DNA of 64,000 nucleotides from Sipunculus nudus (taxonomy: Eukaryota; Annelida; Sipuncula; Golfingiida; Sipunculidae), in contig CM049319.1 of the NCBI GenBank assembly GCA_026874595.1, positions 3,438,601-3,502,600 on the forward strand, in the 5' to 3' direction. A program made the translations under genes and the position numbers. Below the pieces are notes generated by a model. The model was not told where the DNA came from. It did not search any database and saw only the letters and a program-made list of their open reading frames with translations. Of the stretch, positions 36,437-50,198 are shown piece by piece; position 1 is the first letter of the stretch, and each line of letters opens with the position of its first letter.

Positions 36437-37590
36437 TTTTTTTTAATGAAGCAAACAGATACAAAGAAGATACAAAAACAGAATGGACATATACATATAC
36501 TTTAACAAAACACGACAAACAACAATAGACATAGAAAATTACATACAAATAAAGTTTGGCTTTAATATTAACATTTATGATATTAACATTTTCCTTCAAT
36601 TGATTCCCAAAGTAAACTGGAATTACTATCTCTCTTATTTTGAGTGCATTCTATTCTCTTTTCTCAAACTTCATGTAATTTTTAAAGTTTTCTAAACTGA
36701 GCATATAACTCTCCTTCGTCTTATAAATAAAATCTTTGACATGTAGGAAAATTTTATTCTCTTTTTTATAATGTCTCTCTTTTATACCAAAGATAATAAA
36801 TTTCTCAAATATAAATTCTGGTGATATATTATAAAAACTAATGACTTCTTGCCATAATGACTGCACCACATCACATCTTAGAAATAAATGTGCATAATCC
36901 ACAATATGTAATTGACAGTATCTGCAGTAAGGGTTTTCTGTAAGACCAAATTAAAATAATTTTTCATTTAAATATAAATAATCGTGCAATATTTTATACT
37001 GAAATTCCCAAAGCTTTACATGAGGAAGCAGCATTTAAAAACAAAGCTTTCCATTCTTCTTCTGATATATTATACCTTATACTCAATTTTTCTTTTGTTG
37101 TATGTTGCCCACTCTTTATCTGATCAACAAAAAAATCATAAGCTTGTTTTGATTTAATTTTCTCTATAGATACATAGCCTTTTTTATCTTACATTGTTGC
37201 AATCTCTCCTCGTTCTCTGCATTTTCTATCTCAGTTTTGTAAATCAATCCCCTGCACTGGTTTAAGATTGCCCTATAAGTTAAATAATCAAAAGTTTTTG
37301 CTCCTTTGTTGACCCAATATTGTAAACTAACTGGATCTCCATTGCTCTTATACATTTGATTAACACACACTAATCCTCTATGAAAAAGGGAATTCACAAA
37401 GATACTCTGCTTGTTAATTTTTATGTTTTTGTTAATTCATATACAACGATTTAGCAAACTTTGCCCTCTAATTTCTTTCCAAGTCATCAATATATTAACA
37501 TATATATACCTGGCAACACCTTTCTTAACTGATTTTGTTCATAGTCACATTTAAGTAAAAGTTTTGTACCTCCCATTCTTTCACAAAATA
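36437..37590 (-). mobile_element. 5'-truncated LINE (L1/Tx1-like) with target duplication
   Basis: An insertion on the minus strand flanked by the 8-bp duplication ACAGTGAC (36429-36436 and 37591-37598). Copy 2 of the tandem duplication holds the empty site (41025-41032). The 3' end is at the left, with an 8-base poly(A) seen as T on the plus strand (36437-36444). Frames on the minus strand show the C-terminal region of a LINE reverse-transcriptase protein: SLFHRGLVCVNQMYKSNG (near 37.39 kb) and, further on, DYAHLFLRCDVVQSLW (near 36.90 kb), like the HLFxxCxxxxxLW block of L1/Tx1 elements. Several stops and frameshifts separate the pieces. Most of the 5' part is missing, so it is dead on arrival. 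Confidence 0.88.
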
Positions 37591-40500
37591 ACAGTGACTA
37601 GAGAGGCTTATTTATCCACTTTCAATCATTGTTAGTTAAAAAAAAGTCGATGCAATGAGGCGTGAATGTACCAGAGGAGCTTTAGCAAATGACGTACGTT
37701 TATCACATTAAATAATCTTCCGGTAACTGAGAAAATAATTATCTGCGGAAACCCTTTTGATACAGTTTGATATATCTGTCACAACCATTTCATTGACTGG
37801 GCCAGTCTAAGAAGCAGGTTAAGATTACTAAAATGTTTAGCCCCATAGCTCCAATATTATAGGTCACCGTGACCTGCTTTTACATTTCCAAGGGTTAACT
37901 TGGTCTAAAGCCTTAACACAAGTGTAACATATTGAAAATGTGGGATGCAAATGCTCCATTTTTTCCCAGTGAAAAGTGATTCTAAAAAAATATCAGGTTC
38001 TGTTTTCTCGCAACATGTCGCATTGTGTCGAGTTACGGTCTCTCTTTTTTTAAACCAATTTAGTGGTAAGATTAAAAGTTGCGGCAGCGAGGACGCCAGA
38101 CGCAACAAATCTGGCTTCAAGACAAAGAGACACCTTGAATGTACAACAACAGGTTGTTGTGTGCATAAGTCGCATGTACTGTATGGTCCTGTTTAAAGGA
38201 TATATGAATAGCAACCTATTTCAATGGCGGTGTGGCACATTAGTTGTGCTACATATCATCTAATTCGCATTGTTGAAAAACGGACGACAAACAAAAGGCT
38301 ACATGTATAACTAAGTTGATTTAGTATAAGCAGAATAAACAAGTTGTTACCAAAAAAAGAGAATACACATCAAACCGCCTGAGAGTTAAAGTTAATATTT
38401 TAACTCCGAGTGAATGAAATTTATAATTATATATAATTTGACCTTAACGACATCCGTAAAACAGTCCGTCCGAAAGAAAAAAAAATAATCATTACAAAAA
38501 CAATTTAATGTATACACCCGGCTGGCTTCTCTGTGTTTTTCCTAATGATAATTTGTTCTGTGTAAAAAACGAAATAACAGGTTTATCCAAAAACGGAGGC
38601 CCAGGTGCATGGGTGATACCTTCATGCACTCCTCGAAGTTGGTTTACCCGTCACGTTTTTTTCCGTGAGTGTTCAAGGTTTTTTTTTTCTTGGGTTGGGT
38701 ATAAGGATGTCATCAGTTGTTTAGGATGCTTAAAGAAAGTATTTACGGGACACTGAGACATCTTAATAATCAATGGATTCAAACAAAGTATTTACCAGCA
38801 ATAGGCAGGGGTTTGCACTTAATAGATATATTATAAGCTGCAATGTCGTCAGCTCAAACGAAGGCTTTTTATTTCAGCGAGAAAATTTGTTGTGATGGAG
38901 ATGAGAGAAAGAAGTATACAACGCGTTTAAGTGGTAAAGTCAATGTCAGACGGATGAACAAAGAAAATACATCTGTCTATGTATTGATTTGGTCTTAAAT
39001 ACAACCATGAAGCCTATAGTGTTTTAACGACTCTTGTACTTGATTCTCAGGCTCCCATTTGAGTAAAAACTTACTTCAGTGTTGATTTGATAACAACAAA
39101 GACCCGTACCTGATAAAAGGAAAAAATACATGTAATCCAATAACGTAGCTGGACTGGCTGGCCTGCTCTCTGACTGCTAAACATCACTGTTATGTATCAA
39201 AGGTTGGTAAGTGGAAGACCACCTGGGAGACTGAAAAATATGGTCGTAATCTGGGCGAAGTCTTAATTCCGAAATTTGCCTTGAACGATTTCATTAATAA
39301 TTAATACATTGTGCGATCTTAATAAAAATTTAAACAAGAAATTACTCTAATGATCAGAATGATCCCTTCATAGCTCTTTTAAGTAGCTGTGTATGTTAGA
39401 TTCGAAACATTTGCATATACCAAGAAAGCAAAATATATATTGTATGTATATATCTTTTTCCGCATGCTTTAACCCATGATACTCAGATGTACCTCCCAGC
39501 TGTGACGTTATAGTCGAGTTTTGTGTTTTGAATGTCAACAGTGATATACATTAAAGTTTTGTTATCGTAAATATAGAAATATCAGTTTTAGTGGTCCACT
39601 TTTTTCATTATCTTAGCTATGTTCGATGTTTTAGAAATCACAAGGACCATCCGGAGGGTCTTTTCTGTTTTAAATTACCTTGATTCCTTCAGGGTGTTTT
39701 TCGCTTTCAATTAATGAACTGAACGGGTACAGGTTAATATGGTTTAAATGAAGTATTTTTTTTATATCGCTGGTATGAATTAATTTGTCTCATAACTGTA
39801 AATAATTTGGAATACATAATGTACCTAATGAGTTGCCAATGACACAAGGTACTGCACGGGATATCTCGTTTCTCTTGACAGTGTCTCTACGACGCCTTGA
39901 GATGATTTGATACAAGAACAGAGATGATTTGATCTGAATTAAGTTTTATATATACAACTACATGTAAGAGATATTTCACAAACGTCTGCAGACGGACGTC
40001 TTGGACACGCTGAGCGAACCGTTATATATAGATTAATTACAAGTATATACTATCCTTCTTGTGACCCATACGACAGTCGCGGATCTGCACCAGTCCGCCT
40101 GACTTTCCAGTGGTGTCTATTCATTCTGATCTAATTTGATTTGTCTATCTCTAACAGTCTGTAAAGAACAATAGTTCTGTAAAACAGAAATGAATTTTGA
40201 TCGTTCCTTGTTCAGTTTACACAGACGAGCTAAAAACGGTGATATCACGTTTTCGTAATTTGCATATTATTCAACAAGTAATGAAGATATCATAAACAAA
40301 CGTCTAAAAGAACATTAAAGTTGTAAAAGACATCTTTTCTTTGAGTTATACAGATGCGTGCCAACCGGCTATGAACGTAAGTAATGTATCTATGAGACTG
40401 CAGAGGTTAATTAAAAACTAATAAATAAAATAAAGCGAAGTAAATAAAGCGAAGTATTCTGGTAAATTGACAATAATTGTATAAACTTGATATCTTAAGA

Positions 40501-41024
40501 TCTTGATAAGAAATGACCCCCTACATCTTGTCCTTTTGACCTATACTGTGAGTGACCATCGCCTTTGACCCTATTGATAAAACTGGTTGTACGATGTAAT
40601 AGTTAGACATCACTGTAGTTCTGTAATTAGAATTCAATTTGATTGTTCCTTCTTGATTTTTTAGTGATTGGTTGAAATTTTGCTATCATTAAAAATTAAA
40701 GATATCGCTACTAAATTGGCTAAAATGGCTCATGTCTGTTAAAGTTTCAACTTTCTATGGTCTCATTGTTTACGTGGAAACGTGAACTAACTGAAAAGTA
40801 ACTTGTCGTAAATTTTCGCATGAGTTAATTCGAAAGGTTTGGCATAGAAATGGTCGCAACTAAATTTTATCATAACATTAAGAATAACACCTGCATTAAA
40901 AATATCTCCGCTATGGATAAGTGGAGATAATTACAGAAAAATGGTATAATAGAAACCATAGGGGCCCTTCAGAGAATCACTTCCGGGTCCCTATAGTTAA
41001 ATAGGTCTCAAATTATAGTCACCT

Positions 41025-41765
41025 ACAGTGACCGGAGAGGCTTATTTTTTCCACTTTCAGGCATTGTTAGTTAAAAAAAGTCGATGCAATGAGGCGTGAA
41101 TGTACCAGAGGAGCTTTAGCAAATGACGTACGTTTATCACATTAAATAATCTTCCGGTAACTGAGACAATCATCTGCGGAAGCCCTACATGCACCCAAGA
41201 TGTATTCAAGGTGACCCCGGGCCTTATTGTTACGTCTTTTATATACTCTGCGTCGTTTTAGCGGCATGGACAACCTGAATATTGTAACAACGCCAAGAAT
41301 CCGAATGTCTTTATTGCATTCAATTAACAGGTATAATATGTACTGGATTTTATATACCTCGTTATCGCAGTAGCTTTCCTGCACTTTACAAAATCATTTA
41401 CAATGACAAAAATATAGCCTCATCAGAGAACAGCAGAAAATCTTTGAAACCGCAAAATTATTCCTTACTTTAAACAGCATTTGGATTCATAATTATACAT
41501 TGAACGCCTTCATAAATGTATACTATCTCATATACATAAACTGTATGTTATAATTTTATCAATATTATCGTATAATTTATGAATATGTACAGCTCTGTCT
41601 CTAAGCGGAGACGTGGGCGTTTGCTTATAATAGAGCAGTGAGTGCATGCATGCTGAAATACTGATAGGAATAAACGGTGCATATTTTTTTTCAATTAATG
41701 AGCCCAAAAAAATATTTGTTTATGATCAGCAACCATGAACACTGAGAAGAGTCGATATTATCTTT
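41025..41765 (-). repeat. Interspersed repeat family B, copy 2
   Basis: The reverse complement aligns with 7485-8135. It is followed in copy 1 of the duplication only as the short piece 37591-37757. An 80-codon minus-strand frame (41142-41384) lies in it and is not shared with the 7.9-kb copy. Confidence 0.7.
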
Positions 41766-42169
41766 TAAAATCATTTTGGTGCAGGTAACAGCATACATTT
41801 TGTAATGCTAGCTTTACAAAGGATTTACATCCGTAGAATTTAGTTCCGTTTTCGGACTATACATGTGACGCTTCCTTTATTCATATCCTGATGTAAAACC
41901 GGCCCGGCCACTACCGCACCCGGGGCCATTCAGGGAAGAAATTCGAGGGGCGCGCGTACCCTCTTTTCGAAGAAATAAGCCTTTGCAATAGAACAATTTA
42001 TGCGTTATACCGAAAAAAGCCGGATGTTGCGTTATCTGGTTTTTATGTACTCCTGCACGCGAGTTATGTATAGAGTTTATTAGCACTAGGGACACTTTTT
42101 TTATCTATGCCAGGGTGTTGAGGCACCCAACCCCCACATCCTCTCGAAAGAAGTTTATGCGCCACTGCC

Positions 42170-42315
42170 TTTTATGTGTAGTTGTTGCTGGGTCATATAC
42201 TATCGAGGAACCCCATAAGGCGCACTCGTTTGTAAGTGAAACATGCACAGTCGTGGGCCATGGCCTTTCCATTTAGCCCGCAGAGCGCTCATTCTTTATG
42301 GTGAACAGGCTGTTA
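42170..42315 (-). mobile_element. SINE-1 body, minus strand
   Basis: The reverse complement reads GAGCGCTCTGCGGGCTAAATG and so on (positions 42.25-42.30 kb), with TGACCCAGCAACAAC at the far end, matching the 21.4-kb body. The tRNA head is missing. Confidence 0.72.
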
Positions 42316-42540
42316 ATCGAATGACCACCAACCGCCCCCCCCCCCCCCTTCACGTTTTTAACCAATAGCTGTTAGATTTAAGGCGAAGACGCCAAACGCA
42401 ATAAATCTGGCTCCAAGACAGAGGGTCACTTTGAATGAATGGACAACAACAGGTTGTTATGTGCAAAAGTGGCATGTACTTTATGATCCTGTTTAGTTGA
42501 AACTCGTCAAGCTACATATTTCAATGGCGGTGTGGCACAC

Positions 42541-43335
42541 GGGACCTGGATAGACTGGTACCCTGCTCTATTAAGGCCCTCAAGCCAAGCATAGAGACAG
42601 GCGTACAACGCCATCTTCAGTACTCCCAGTTGCAACTCCTGACCTACCTGTAGACTGGTTCCAACTCCAGTCTGTACGCTCACACCGATTGTCATGGACG
42701 TTCTCACGATCCTGGCTGGTTATCCGTGAAGATTTCTTATAAAATTACTTTCTTTAGTTATTTAAAGTTTCCAAATATTGAAAAATTAGTTTTTGCACAA
42801 AAATTTACTGATGGATGTATAGATGATACGAATCCCGATTGTACGATATACTGAATACTTGATATTCCACTGTACGTGGCATTGGTTTATTATCAATATC
42901 TTTTAATCTAATCATAAATGTCACACGAAATGTACAGCCAACTTTTAACAACTTCTCTGAGCAAACGAAATGCTTATTTTTATCATATATGATTCAGACT
43001 TGAGTTGGAACCAGTCTGTCGGGAGTCCTGAAGATGGCGTTGTACGCCCGTCTCTATGATTGGCCTAGAGCAGCGGTGCCATAATAGAGCGGGGTACCAG
43101 TCTAGGGACCTGAACAGCTGAGTCGTAAAACGCTCGGCCTTCTCCGCTGGCGACAATGGTTCGATTCTTGGTGTGGCTATGAGAGTGGGTTTTAGTGGCC
43201 CGTCCAAGGTCGACGGTTTTGTCCGGGTCCTCCGGTTTCCGCCACCCTTACCGACTACCGAGCGCCAACATCCGAGCCATGGAGAGTGTTATTATAACTA
43301 GTTGTATAATCCATGTTAAATAAATAAAGTTTATA
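42541..43335 (+). mobile_element. SINE-2 copy 2, split by a nested foldback
   Basis: The SINE-2 head (AAACGCTCGGCCTTCTCCGC, B box GGTTCGATTC at about 43159) begins right after GGGACCTG. Its body, with CCAAGGTCGACGGTTTTG and TCCTCCGGTTTCC, runs to an AAATAAATAAAG tail near 43325. The foldback at 42549-43104 is inserted in its first bases, so those bases appear on both sides. In copy 1 of the tandem duplication the site is unoccupied (about 38.24 kb). Confidence 0.78.
42549..43104. mobile_element. Small foldback element FB5 nested in SINE-2
   Basis: Inverted arms of about 115 bp: TAGACTGGTACCCTGCTCTA at 42551 pairs with TAGACTGGTACCCCGCTCTA read backwards from 43104. They continue through CATAGAGAC.GGCGTACAAC and GCCATCTTCAG. 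An 8-bp direct repeat GGGACCTG flanks the element (42541-42548 and 43105-43112). The AT-rich core has no coding sequence. An 8-bp duplication fits hAT among others; the family is not proven. Confidence 0.82.
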
Positions 43336-43577
43336 TTTAGATGGGCTACATATTGTCTAGTTCGCATTGTTGACCAACGGACGGCGAATATAAGGCTATA
43401 GGTATAACTAAGTTGATCTTCAATCAACTGTAACAGGAAAAGAGAGAATACCCATCGAACTGCCTGATAGGTAAAGTTTTTTTTTAATTTCCGAGTGAAT
43501 GATATTTCATTATATATAATTTGACCTAAACTATTTCCACTAAACAGTCCGTCAGAAACTAAAAACAATAATTTTAA

Positions 43578-43891
43578 GGCCAAAAAAAATAAAAGGTATG
43601 GTTCTCAGGCACCGCCCGCATCAAAAATTTTTATTTTGATTTTCAATAGATACTTACCAATTTTGTGCTGCAACCGCTCGGACATTTCTTTCAAGGAGAT
43701 AAAATCATACAATTTCCTCTTTTTATGTAGGGCTTTTACTTGTTTAGCGAATTAATCTGCTATTTTCATGCTTTTCCCTAATCATTTGTCATTTTTATAG
43801 AAACATACAAAAAAATATTAAAAAAAACCGCCCGCCCGCATTGATTTCTGAAAAAAAGTGCCTCAGAACCATACTTTTTTTTATTTTGGCC
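43578..43891 (+). mobile_element. PIF/Harbinger-like MITE
   Basis: Terminal inverted repeats of about 35 bp start GGCCAAAAAAAATAAAAGG and continue TATGGTTCTCAGGCAC. They are matched inverted at GTGCCTCAGAACCATAC..TTTTGGCC. A TAA direct repeat flanks them (43575-43577 and 43892-43894), the TWA target of the Harbinger superfamily. Copy 1 of the duplication shows the empty site near 38.49 kb. Another copy is at 16.3 kb. There is no transposase. Confidence 0.85.
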
Positions 43892-45086
43892 TAACAGAAA
43901 TACTTTAATGTATACCCCCGACTGGGCCTCTGTGTGTTTGTCATACTGGTAACTTGCTCTATGTAAAATACGAAAGTACAGGTAAATAGAAAATACAGAA
44001 GCCCAGGTGGGTGATGCCTTCATGCACACCTCGAAGTTGGCTTACCCTTCCTGTTTTTTTTCCGTGAGTGTTCCTTTTTTTTGCTAGCTTGGTATAAAGA
44101 TGTCATCAGTTGTTTAAAGAAAGTACGTGCAGAACACCAAGAAATGGTAACCAAAGAATGGATTCGAAAACCGTAATTATACAAGCAAAAGACAAGGTTT
44201 TGCACTAAATAGATTTTAAAAAAGCTGCAATGTCGTCAGCTCAAAAGAACACTTTTCAGCAAGAAACTGTGTTGTGATGGAGATAAGAGAAGGAAGTATA
44301 CAACGCGTTTAAGTGGTAAAGTCAATATCTGACGGACGAACAAGGAAACCACATCTGTCTATGTATTGATTTGGTCTTAAACACAACCATGAAACCTGAT
44401 GTTTTAACGACTCTTGTACTTGATTCTCAGGCTCCCATTTGAGTAAAAACTTACTTCAGTGTTGATTTGATAACAACAAAGGCCCGTATCTGATAAAAGG
44501 AAAAAAATCAAAATGCATGTAATCCAATAACGTAGCTGGACTGGCTGGCCTGCTCTCTGACTGCTAAACATCACTGTTATGTATCAAAGGTTGGTAAGTG
44601 GAAGACCACCTGGGCGACTGAAAACTATGGTCATAATCTGAGAGAAGTCTTAATTCCGAAATTTGCCTTGAACGATTTCATTAATAGTTAATACATTGTG
44701 CGATCTTAATAAAATTTAAACAAGAAATTACTCTAATGATCAGAATGATCCCTTCATAGCTTTTTTAAGTAGCTGTGTATGTTAGAATCGAAACATTTGC
44801 ATATACCAAGAAAGCAAAATATATATTGTTTGTATATATCTTTTTCCGCATGCTTTAACCGACTCAGATGTACCGCTCAGCAGTGACGTTATAGTTGATT
44901 TTTTGTAATAAATTCCGATTATGATATACATTAATGTTTTCTTATCGTAAATGTAAGAATATTACATCAAGTGGTTCACTTTTTACCATTATTTTAGCTA
45001 TGTGCGATGCTACATAGAAATGATGCAATAATTACAAGGACCATCTTAGGGTCTTTTCTTTTATAAATTACCTTGATTCTTTCAGT

Positions 45087-46099
45087 GCTGCCAATTTAGA
45101 TATTATGTGAAAAATGATAAAATCTTACAAGAAAAAAGTACCCCATTGTCTTCAAATATGAAAAAGTATAACTAATGCCAAATTGTCTTATTTTAGTACA
45201 ATTTAACAGCATCTGATACTTCTAAACAAGCTTCAAGTATGAAATTTGCAATTTTGAGGTGTGTTATAGCACGACTCCTTAGTATTTCATTTTCCAGTGA
45301 ATTTGTCAAACATTGGCATGATTGTAAAAAAACAACAAATAAGAGCAAAAATAATGACACTTCTATGAAATTTTGCCAGAGTTTGTCTACTGCACTTAAT
45401 AAGCTAATGTAAACAGCCTAAATCCCCCCTTAAAGATAATAATTTTAAGGTAGGGGTGGGGGGATTGACCAAAGAAAAATGTATGATAAAATATTAGAAG
45501 AAGCTTTCTTAAAAAGTATATGTTACTTTTAAACAAGTAAAAAGAGGAAGCACTGTTCTTTCTTGTCAAGTAGGGACTAAATCTTGCTCTAAACCCATGT
45601 TCATTATGTAGCATTTGTTAAAGGTGAGCTCAATTGCAGCTATAGTCTCCATATCCAAAATATTCTATGTTGAATGAATTAAGTATTTTCCTAAGTTGTC
45701 GCCGAACCAAATGATCTCGGACAGATTTAAATTTAAATATGCAGTATTAAGGATTAACTCAATAGTGATTTTTTTATGAAATTTTAATTATAGACGGTAG
45801 TTTATGCATGTGCATATTTCCGACTTCAAAAGGGCGCATTCGAAACAAACAGGGTAACATAATACAAGTTCCTCCATGCCGTAGTTGGTTACTTACTCCA
45901 GGAACGGACGCACATTACACAGGCTAGTTTGCAAAATGAGGCAGATTAGCTGTCGGATTATTGATAAATACGTTATAATAATTTGTTATTAATTTATTTA
46001 AACTACACACCAAACACGGGCATATACATTTATAATTATGGCCGTACTGGGAATTAGATCAAGGTAAAAAGTTAAATAAGACCTCCCTCAAATTGCGAC
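45087..46099. other. No feature recognised
   Basis: AT-rich sequence without supported coding or repeat signals. Confidence 0.4.
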
Positions 46100-46712
46100 C
46101 ACTTTGATCAGTCCCTAAACATGCCCTTTCAGATTTTGCCGGTCACGTACCAATACAATCTGTATTATTAATCCACAAATAAAATAAAGACATGCGCCAC
46201 TTCAATAGTATTGTTGCAATATTGATCAAGTTAATCAATATGATTAAATTAATAAATTTCAGGGAAGAAGTCATACCTTTTCATTTATATTATATCTTAG
46301 TGATTCTTCTTGCATTACAGCAAAGTAATTATTTTACTTATAAAATAAAACATAATTTCACATTCATTTTTCTTTATACTGGCAAAACAAGCACACGTTT
46401 ATACAAGAAACAAAGAAAAGAATATCTAAATCAAAGAAACACACTTTACAATTTAATGAAAACTTTAAAAAAAAAATGAAAAAAAAGTAAAAGAAAACTA
46501 ATAAATACATCAACACAAGTGAAAACTAACAGAACGGCAAAAATTTCATCAATAATCATGTATGAGATGGTGAACAGTGAGTGTTGTTGGCATTATAACT
46601 CCTGTTGTCTGATATGCCTCATGGTATATCATGGCAAATTCCGAAATGGCCATCTAACATCGAAGTGTTTCTGTTTAGAACTTCTTACAGACAATTGACT
46701 GGTAAAATGACA
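46100..46712 (+). repeat. FB1 core repeat, copy 2
   Basis: Matches 2955-3605 (CAGATTTTGCCGGTCACGT, TTTCAGGGAAGAAGTC, CATTTTTCTTTATA, AAGAAAAGAATATCTAAATC, GGTGAACAGTGAGTGTTG, TTCCGAAATGGCC). It has no FB1 arms around it and ends where the SINE-1 body begins. Confidence 0.78.
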
Positions 46713-46713
46713 T

Positions 46714-46925
46714 CGGCCAGCACACAGAATGAGCGCTTTGCAGGCTTCATGGGAAGGCCGAGTCCCTAGGCCGTGTTTCACTCACAAAAGAGTTTGTCTT
46801 TCGGGTGTTTTTCGGTGGTATGACACAGCAATAGGGCGATAATACGCCCACATTCCGCAGGTGCAGTAGTCCCCGGGCCTGGTTAACACCAGGCTAAAAA
46901 ATAAGATGAAGCGTGTGCTACTGCC
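46714..46925 (+). mobile_element. SINE-1 body without tRNA head
   Basis: It shares GAGCGCTTTGCAGGCTTCATG, GGAAGGCCGAG, CACAGCAATAGGGCGATAA, GGGCCTGG and GCTACTGCC with the body of the 21.3-kb copy. Confidence 0.78.
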
Positions 46926-47317
46926 ACCTCACGTTGTCTGAATCCGGAATGCTTGATATTCGTATTATTACATTTTCTTCAAACTATCATTGTTAAAGAC
47001 AAGTCTCGATAATTTAGACACAAGGTACATTTCTTTGGTTCATCCTTTTATATCAGTGTCGCATCATGGATCTAAATTCCCTAAAGAAAACGTTTAACCT
47101 TTAATTCAAGAAAGACTCAATCTATGTGGTTTAACAAGTTTTTATGGTACTTTTACTAAATACAGATGGGTTTATTATACAAATTTAAAATATGGATTTG
47201 TTTATATTAATTAATGGTCCTTATCTAGTGAAAGTATTTTCCCTCTTCAAAAAGTATATTTTCCGTACCGTGTGGGGTGTATCTTTGTTACATATACGGG
47301 CGCCAGATGGCGGTATT

Positions 47318-47385
47318 CTACCATGACTTAGCTCAGTGGGATATTTCTCATGTCCTCAGTCTCAGGGTTCAGGAATTTTACGGTA
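47318..47385 (+). mobile_element. tRNA-like SINE head, unrelated to SINE-1 and SINE-2
   Basis: TAGCTCAGTGGG (A-box-like, 47329) and GGGTTCAGGAATT (degenerate B box, about 47364) are about 35 bp apart, as in a tRNA-derived promoter. There is no complete tRNA fold, so this is not a tRNA gene. Confidence 0.4.
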
Positions 47386-47459
47386 AATACATGAAGCTCT
47401 TTGATGCAGCGGCGGGAAAACGAATATAACAGGGACGTAGGACTTGCTATTCCATTTTC

Positions 47460-47495
47460 CGTCTTGACTCCCCCCCCCCCCCCGGATCTGCTTCT
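47460..47495 (-). mobile_element. hAT-like MITE end fragment
   Basis: A C-run of about 15 followed by GGATCTGCTTCTTG is the reverse of the CAGAAGCGGATC-type terminus. The rest of the element is not recognisable. Confidence 0.45.
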
Positions 47496-47499
47496 TGAA

Positions 47500-48315
47500 A
47501 TAATAGTGCAGTCGGGGTCGTTTGAGGGTTCGACATGGAAAAAAGGTTTAAATAAAGCTGATGTTAGTCATTCGATGCGCCTAAGTCTCTAGAATGACAT
47601 ATCCAAAATCCGCTATGGGGAAAATTGTTTAGAGTGGTTTCAAATTTTTATATTTTAAAATAAAAAACACATTCAAATTTTACTTATTAAATGATATTAG
47701 AAGCAAACTTTTCACATAAATGCACATAAAGAACGTCAAGTAACTTGGAGGTTTGTACTTGGTTTACTGACATCACATGAATGGTCTTCAAAAATTCATT
47801 TTTCGATCTGAATTTAAAATTTAAATTTTAAAAATGTGAAAATACATTCATATTCAAAGGTGATTCTTAGGTTTTTGTAAACTATGTAAAACATCCATTG
47901 TATTTGGTCCCATCAGAAGCATTTACAAATTCAGCTTCTTGTTTTGTAATATATATATATTTTTTTTAATTTGGGTATTTTTTAAATATCTTTTTTCTGT
48001 TAGACCTGACGTCATTATTCTACATATGAATTTAACCAACTGAATCGATGAAAACCTTTTACCAAAGGATATCTCTGATTCAAAAAATGTGCATTCAAAT
48101 CATTGCCAAAAACCTTTGGCGTTAAGTAATTAAAAGTTGAAAGTATCATGTTAAACATGATTGTGCTCTGTCGGATACACAAGATCAAATAAAATTGACT
48201 TGTAATTAAACCAATACATTTAAATTTTTCAGTTACAAGTTATTATTGCAGACATATTGTGTAGAAAATAGCAAACATCAGATGTGTACAAATTTGTAGG
48301 TTTTTTTCTTTTATT

Positions 48316-48317
<2 letters not shown>
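47500..48317. other. No feature recognised
   Basis: AT-rich sequence leading into a (TA)n tract. Confidence 0.4.
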
Positions 48318-48388
<71 letters not shown>

Positions 48389-49139
48389 GTGTGTGTCAGA
48401 GACAAGATTGAAATCCAGGCGGATTTTAAATTCGCCTAGACGAGATTGCGATTGTGATCTTGCCTAGGCGAGATTGCGATTGTGATCTTGCCTAGACAGA
48501 TTTTAAACTCGCCTAGACGAGATCACAATCGCAATCTCGCCTAGGCGAGATTAAAATTCATCATGGAGCAGGCCAGGATTTTAATCTCGCCTAGGCGAGT
48601 TTAAAATCCGTCTGGTATCATCCAGACGAGTTTAAAATCTGCCTAGGCAAGATTAAAATAGTGATCTGATTTAATTTCCTAATATATTATGCATTGTAAT
48701 TGACATATGAAAGAATTTTTCAGTCATATTTTCAATATTTTAACACTGAATGGTTATGTATAGTTCACAGGTTATATATTTATTAATATTTACAGAATAT
48801 TATAATATTAATGTAATAATTAAAATTAATTTTGAAATGGAATTATTAAATAGGTATTTGATTATTACTTGCACCTTTGATGTGTTTCATCTGTCTACAG
48901 CATCCATATAATACTAATTATTTGCTAAAAATTAATTAATCTTTATTTTCTTCCCAGTTTTCTTAACAACCTTGGAGTTGTAAAAATCACTAATAATTTA
49001 TTCCAAAAATAAATTTGTAATTGTATTTAATATATGGCAATTAGAGAGTAACAAGAGGTATATTGAAGCACATTTATGAGATATTATGATGAGCAAATCT
49101 CGGGGGAAAAAAGTCATCCACTTGCATACTGAATCAATC

Positions 49140-49175
<36 letters not shown>

Positions 49176-50198
49176 GTCTAGATAGATTTAACTTCATTAT
49201 TTAAAGAGTATATTACACATTAACATAAACAATCATCCTATTTGAAATCCTTACAGGACAAACAGAACAAATTAGTTGGTTGATCTAGTTCAAATGTTTC
49301 TTTTCACCCAGGAATTCAACAGTCAACAGTCAAAACATGTACGCTTATGGTACAAAATATGTAGGGTTTCAGTATTTATGATGGACTTTGATACACTATT
49401 CCTTTTTTTTTTTTTGGTAATTAAACATCACATATATAAATTAATGTAATTAAACATTATATTCAGTCTCCTTTTGTCTTTTTAAAATACTACATTACTA
49501 ATATTACTAATACCAGTTTCACTTCAAATTAATTAATATTGACAACAAAATTATCATGTGCCATAACAATAACCATGTAAGTTAAGTTTCTTATTACTTA
49601 ATTTATAAAAAAAAATAAAAATGTAAAATTTAAAAAATTGTTAATTATTACATTAATAATAAAATATATTGTAAAAATTAATAAATGTATTACTTGTGAA
49701 CTATATATAACCATATTTATAAAAATATATAATAAAAAAACATTTCCAAAATTAATGTTGATTGTTACATTGATAATATAATATTCTGTAAATATTAATA
49801 AATATATTACTTGTGAACTATACATAACCATTCAGTGTTAAAATATTTAATATCTGACTGAAAACATCTTTCATATGTCAATTACAATACATAATATATT
49901 AGGGAAATTAGATCAGATCACTATTTTAATCTCGCCTAGGCAGTTTTTAAACTCGCCTAAATGATATCACTGTGTTGTCAGGCAGATTTTAAACCCGCCT
50001 GGATGATACCAGACGTATTTTAAACTCGCCTGGCCCACTCCATGATGGATTTTAATATTGCCTAGGCCAGATTGCGATTGTGATCTCGTCTAGGCGAGTT
50101 TAAAATCCGTCTAGGCGAGATTACAAACACAATCTCGCCTAGGCAAGATCACAATCGCAATCTCGTCTAGGCGAATTTAAAATCCGGCTGGATTTCAA

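Larger units (their letters stand above)
34377..39696 (+). repeat. Large tandem duplication, copy 1
   Basis: It starts at TTTTTCGC..CAATTAAT and matches copy 2 (39697-45086) in the same order. The first part (34377-36435 and 37591-37757) pairs with 39697-41170. The second part (about 38050-39696) pairs with about 42350-45086. Landmarks: GAGTTGCCAATGACACAAGG (34.51 and 39.83 kb), CAACAACAGGTTGTTGTGTG (38.14 kb) and ACTGGCTGGCCTGCTCTCTG (39.15 and 44.54 kb). Copy 1 alone carries the 30-bp minisatellite and a LINE insertion. No gene is recognised. Confidence 0.88.
39697..45086 (+). repeat. Large tandem duplication, copy 2
   Basis: It follows copy 1 directly, repeating TTTTTCGC at the joint. It ends near CTTTCAGTG at 45086, where copy 1 has CCTTCAGGGTG. 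It carries a family A repeat (40.08-40.75 kb), a longer family B segment (41.03-41.77 kb), a minus-strand SINE-1, a SINE-2 with a nested foldback, and a MITE, none of which lies at the matching places in copy 1. No gene is recognised. Confidence 0.88.
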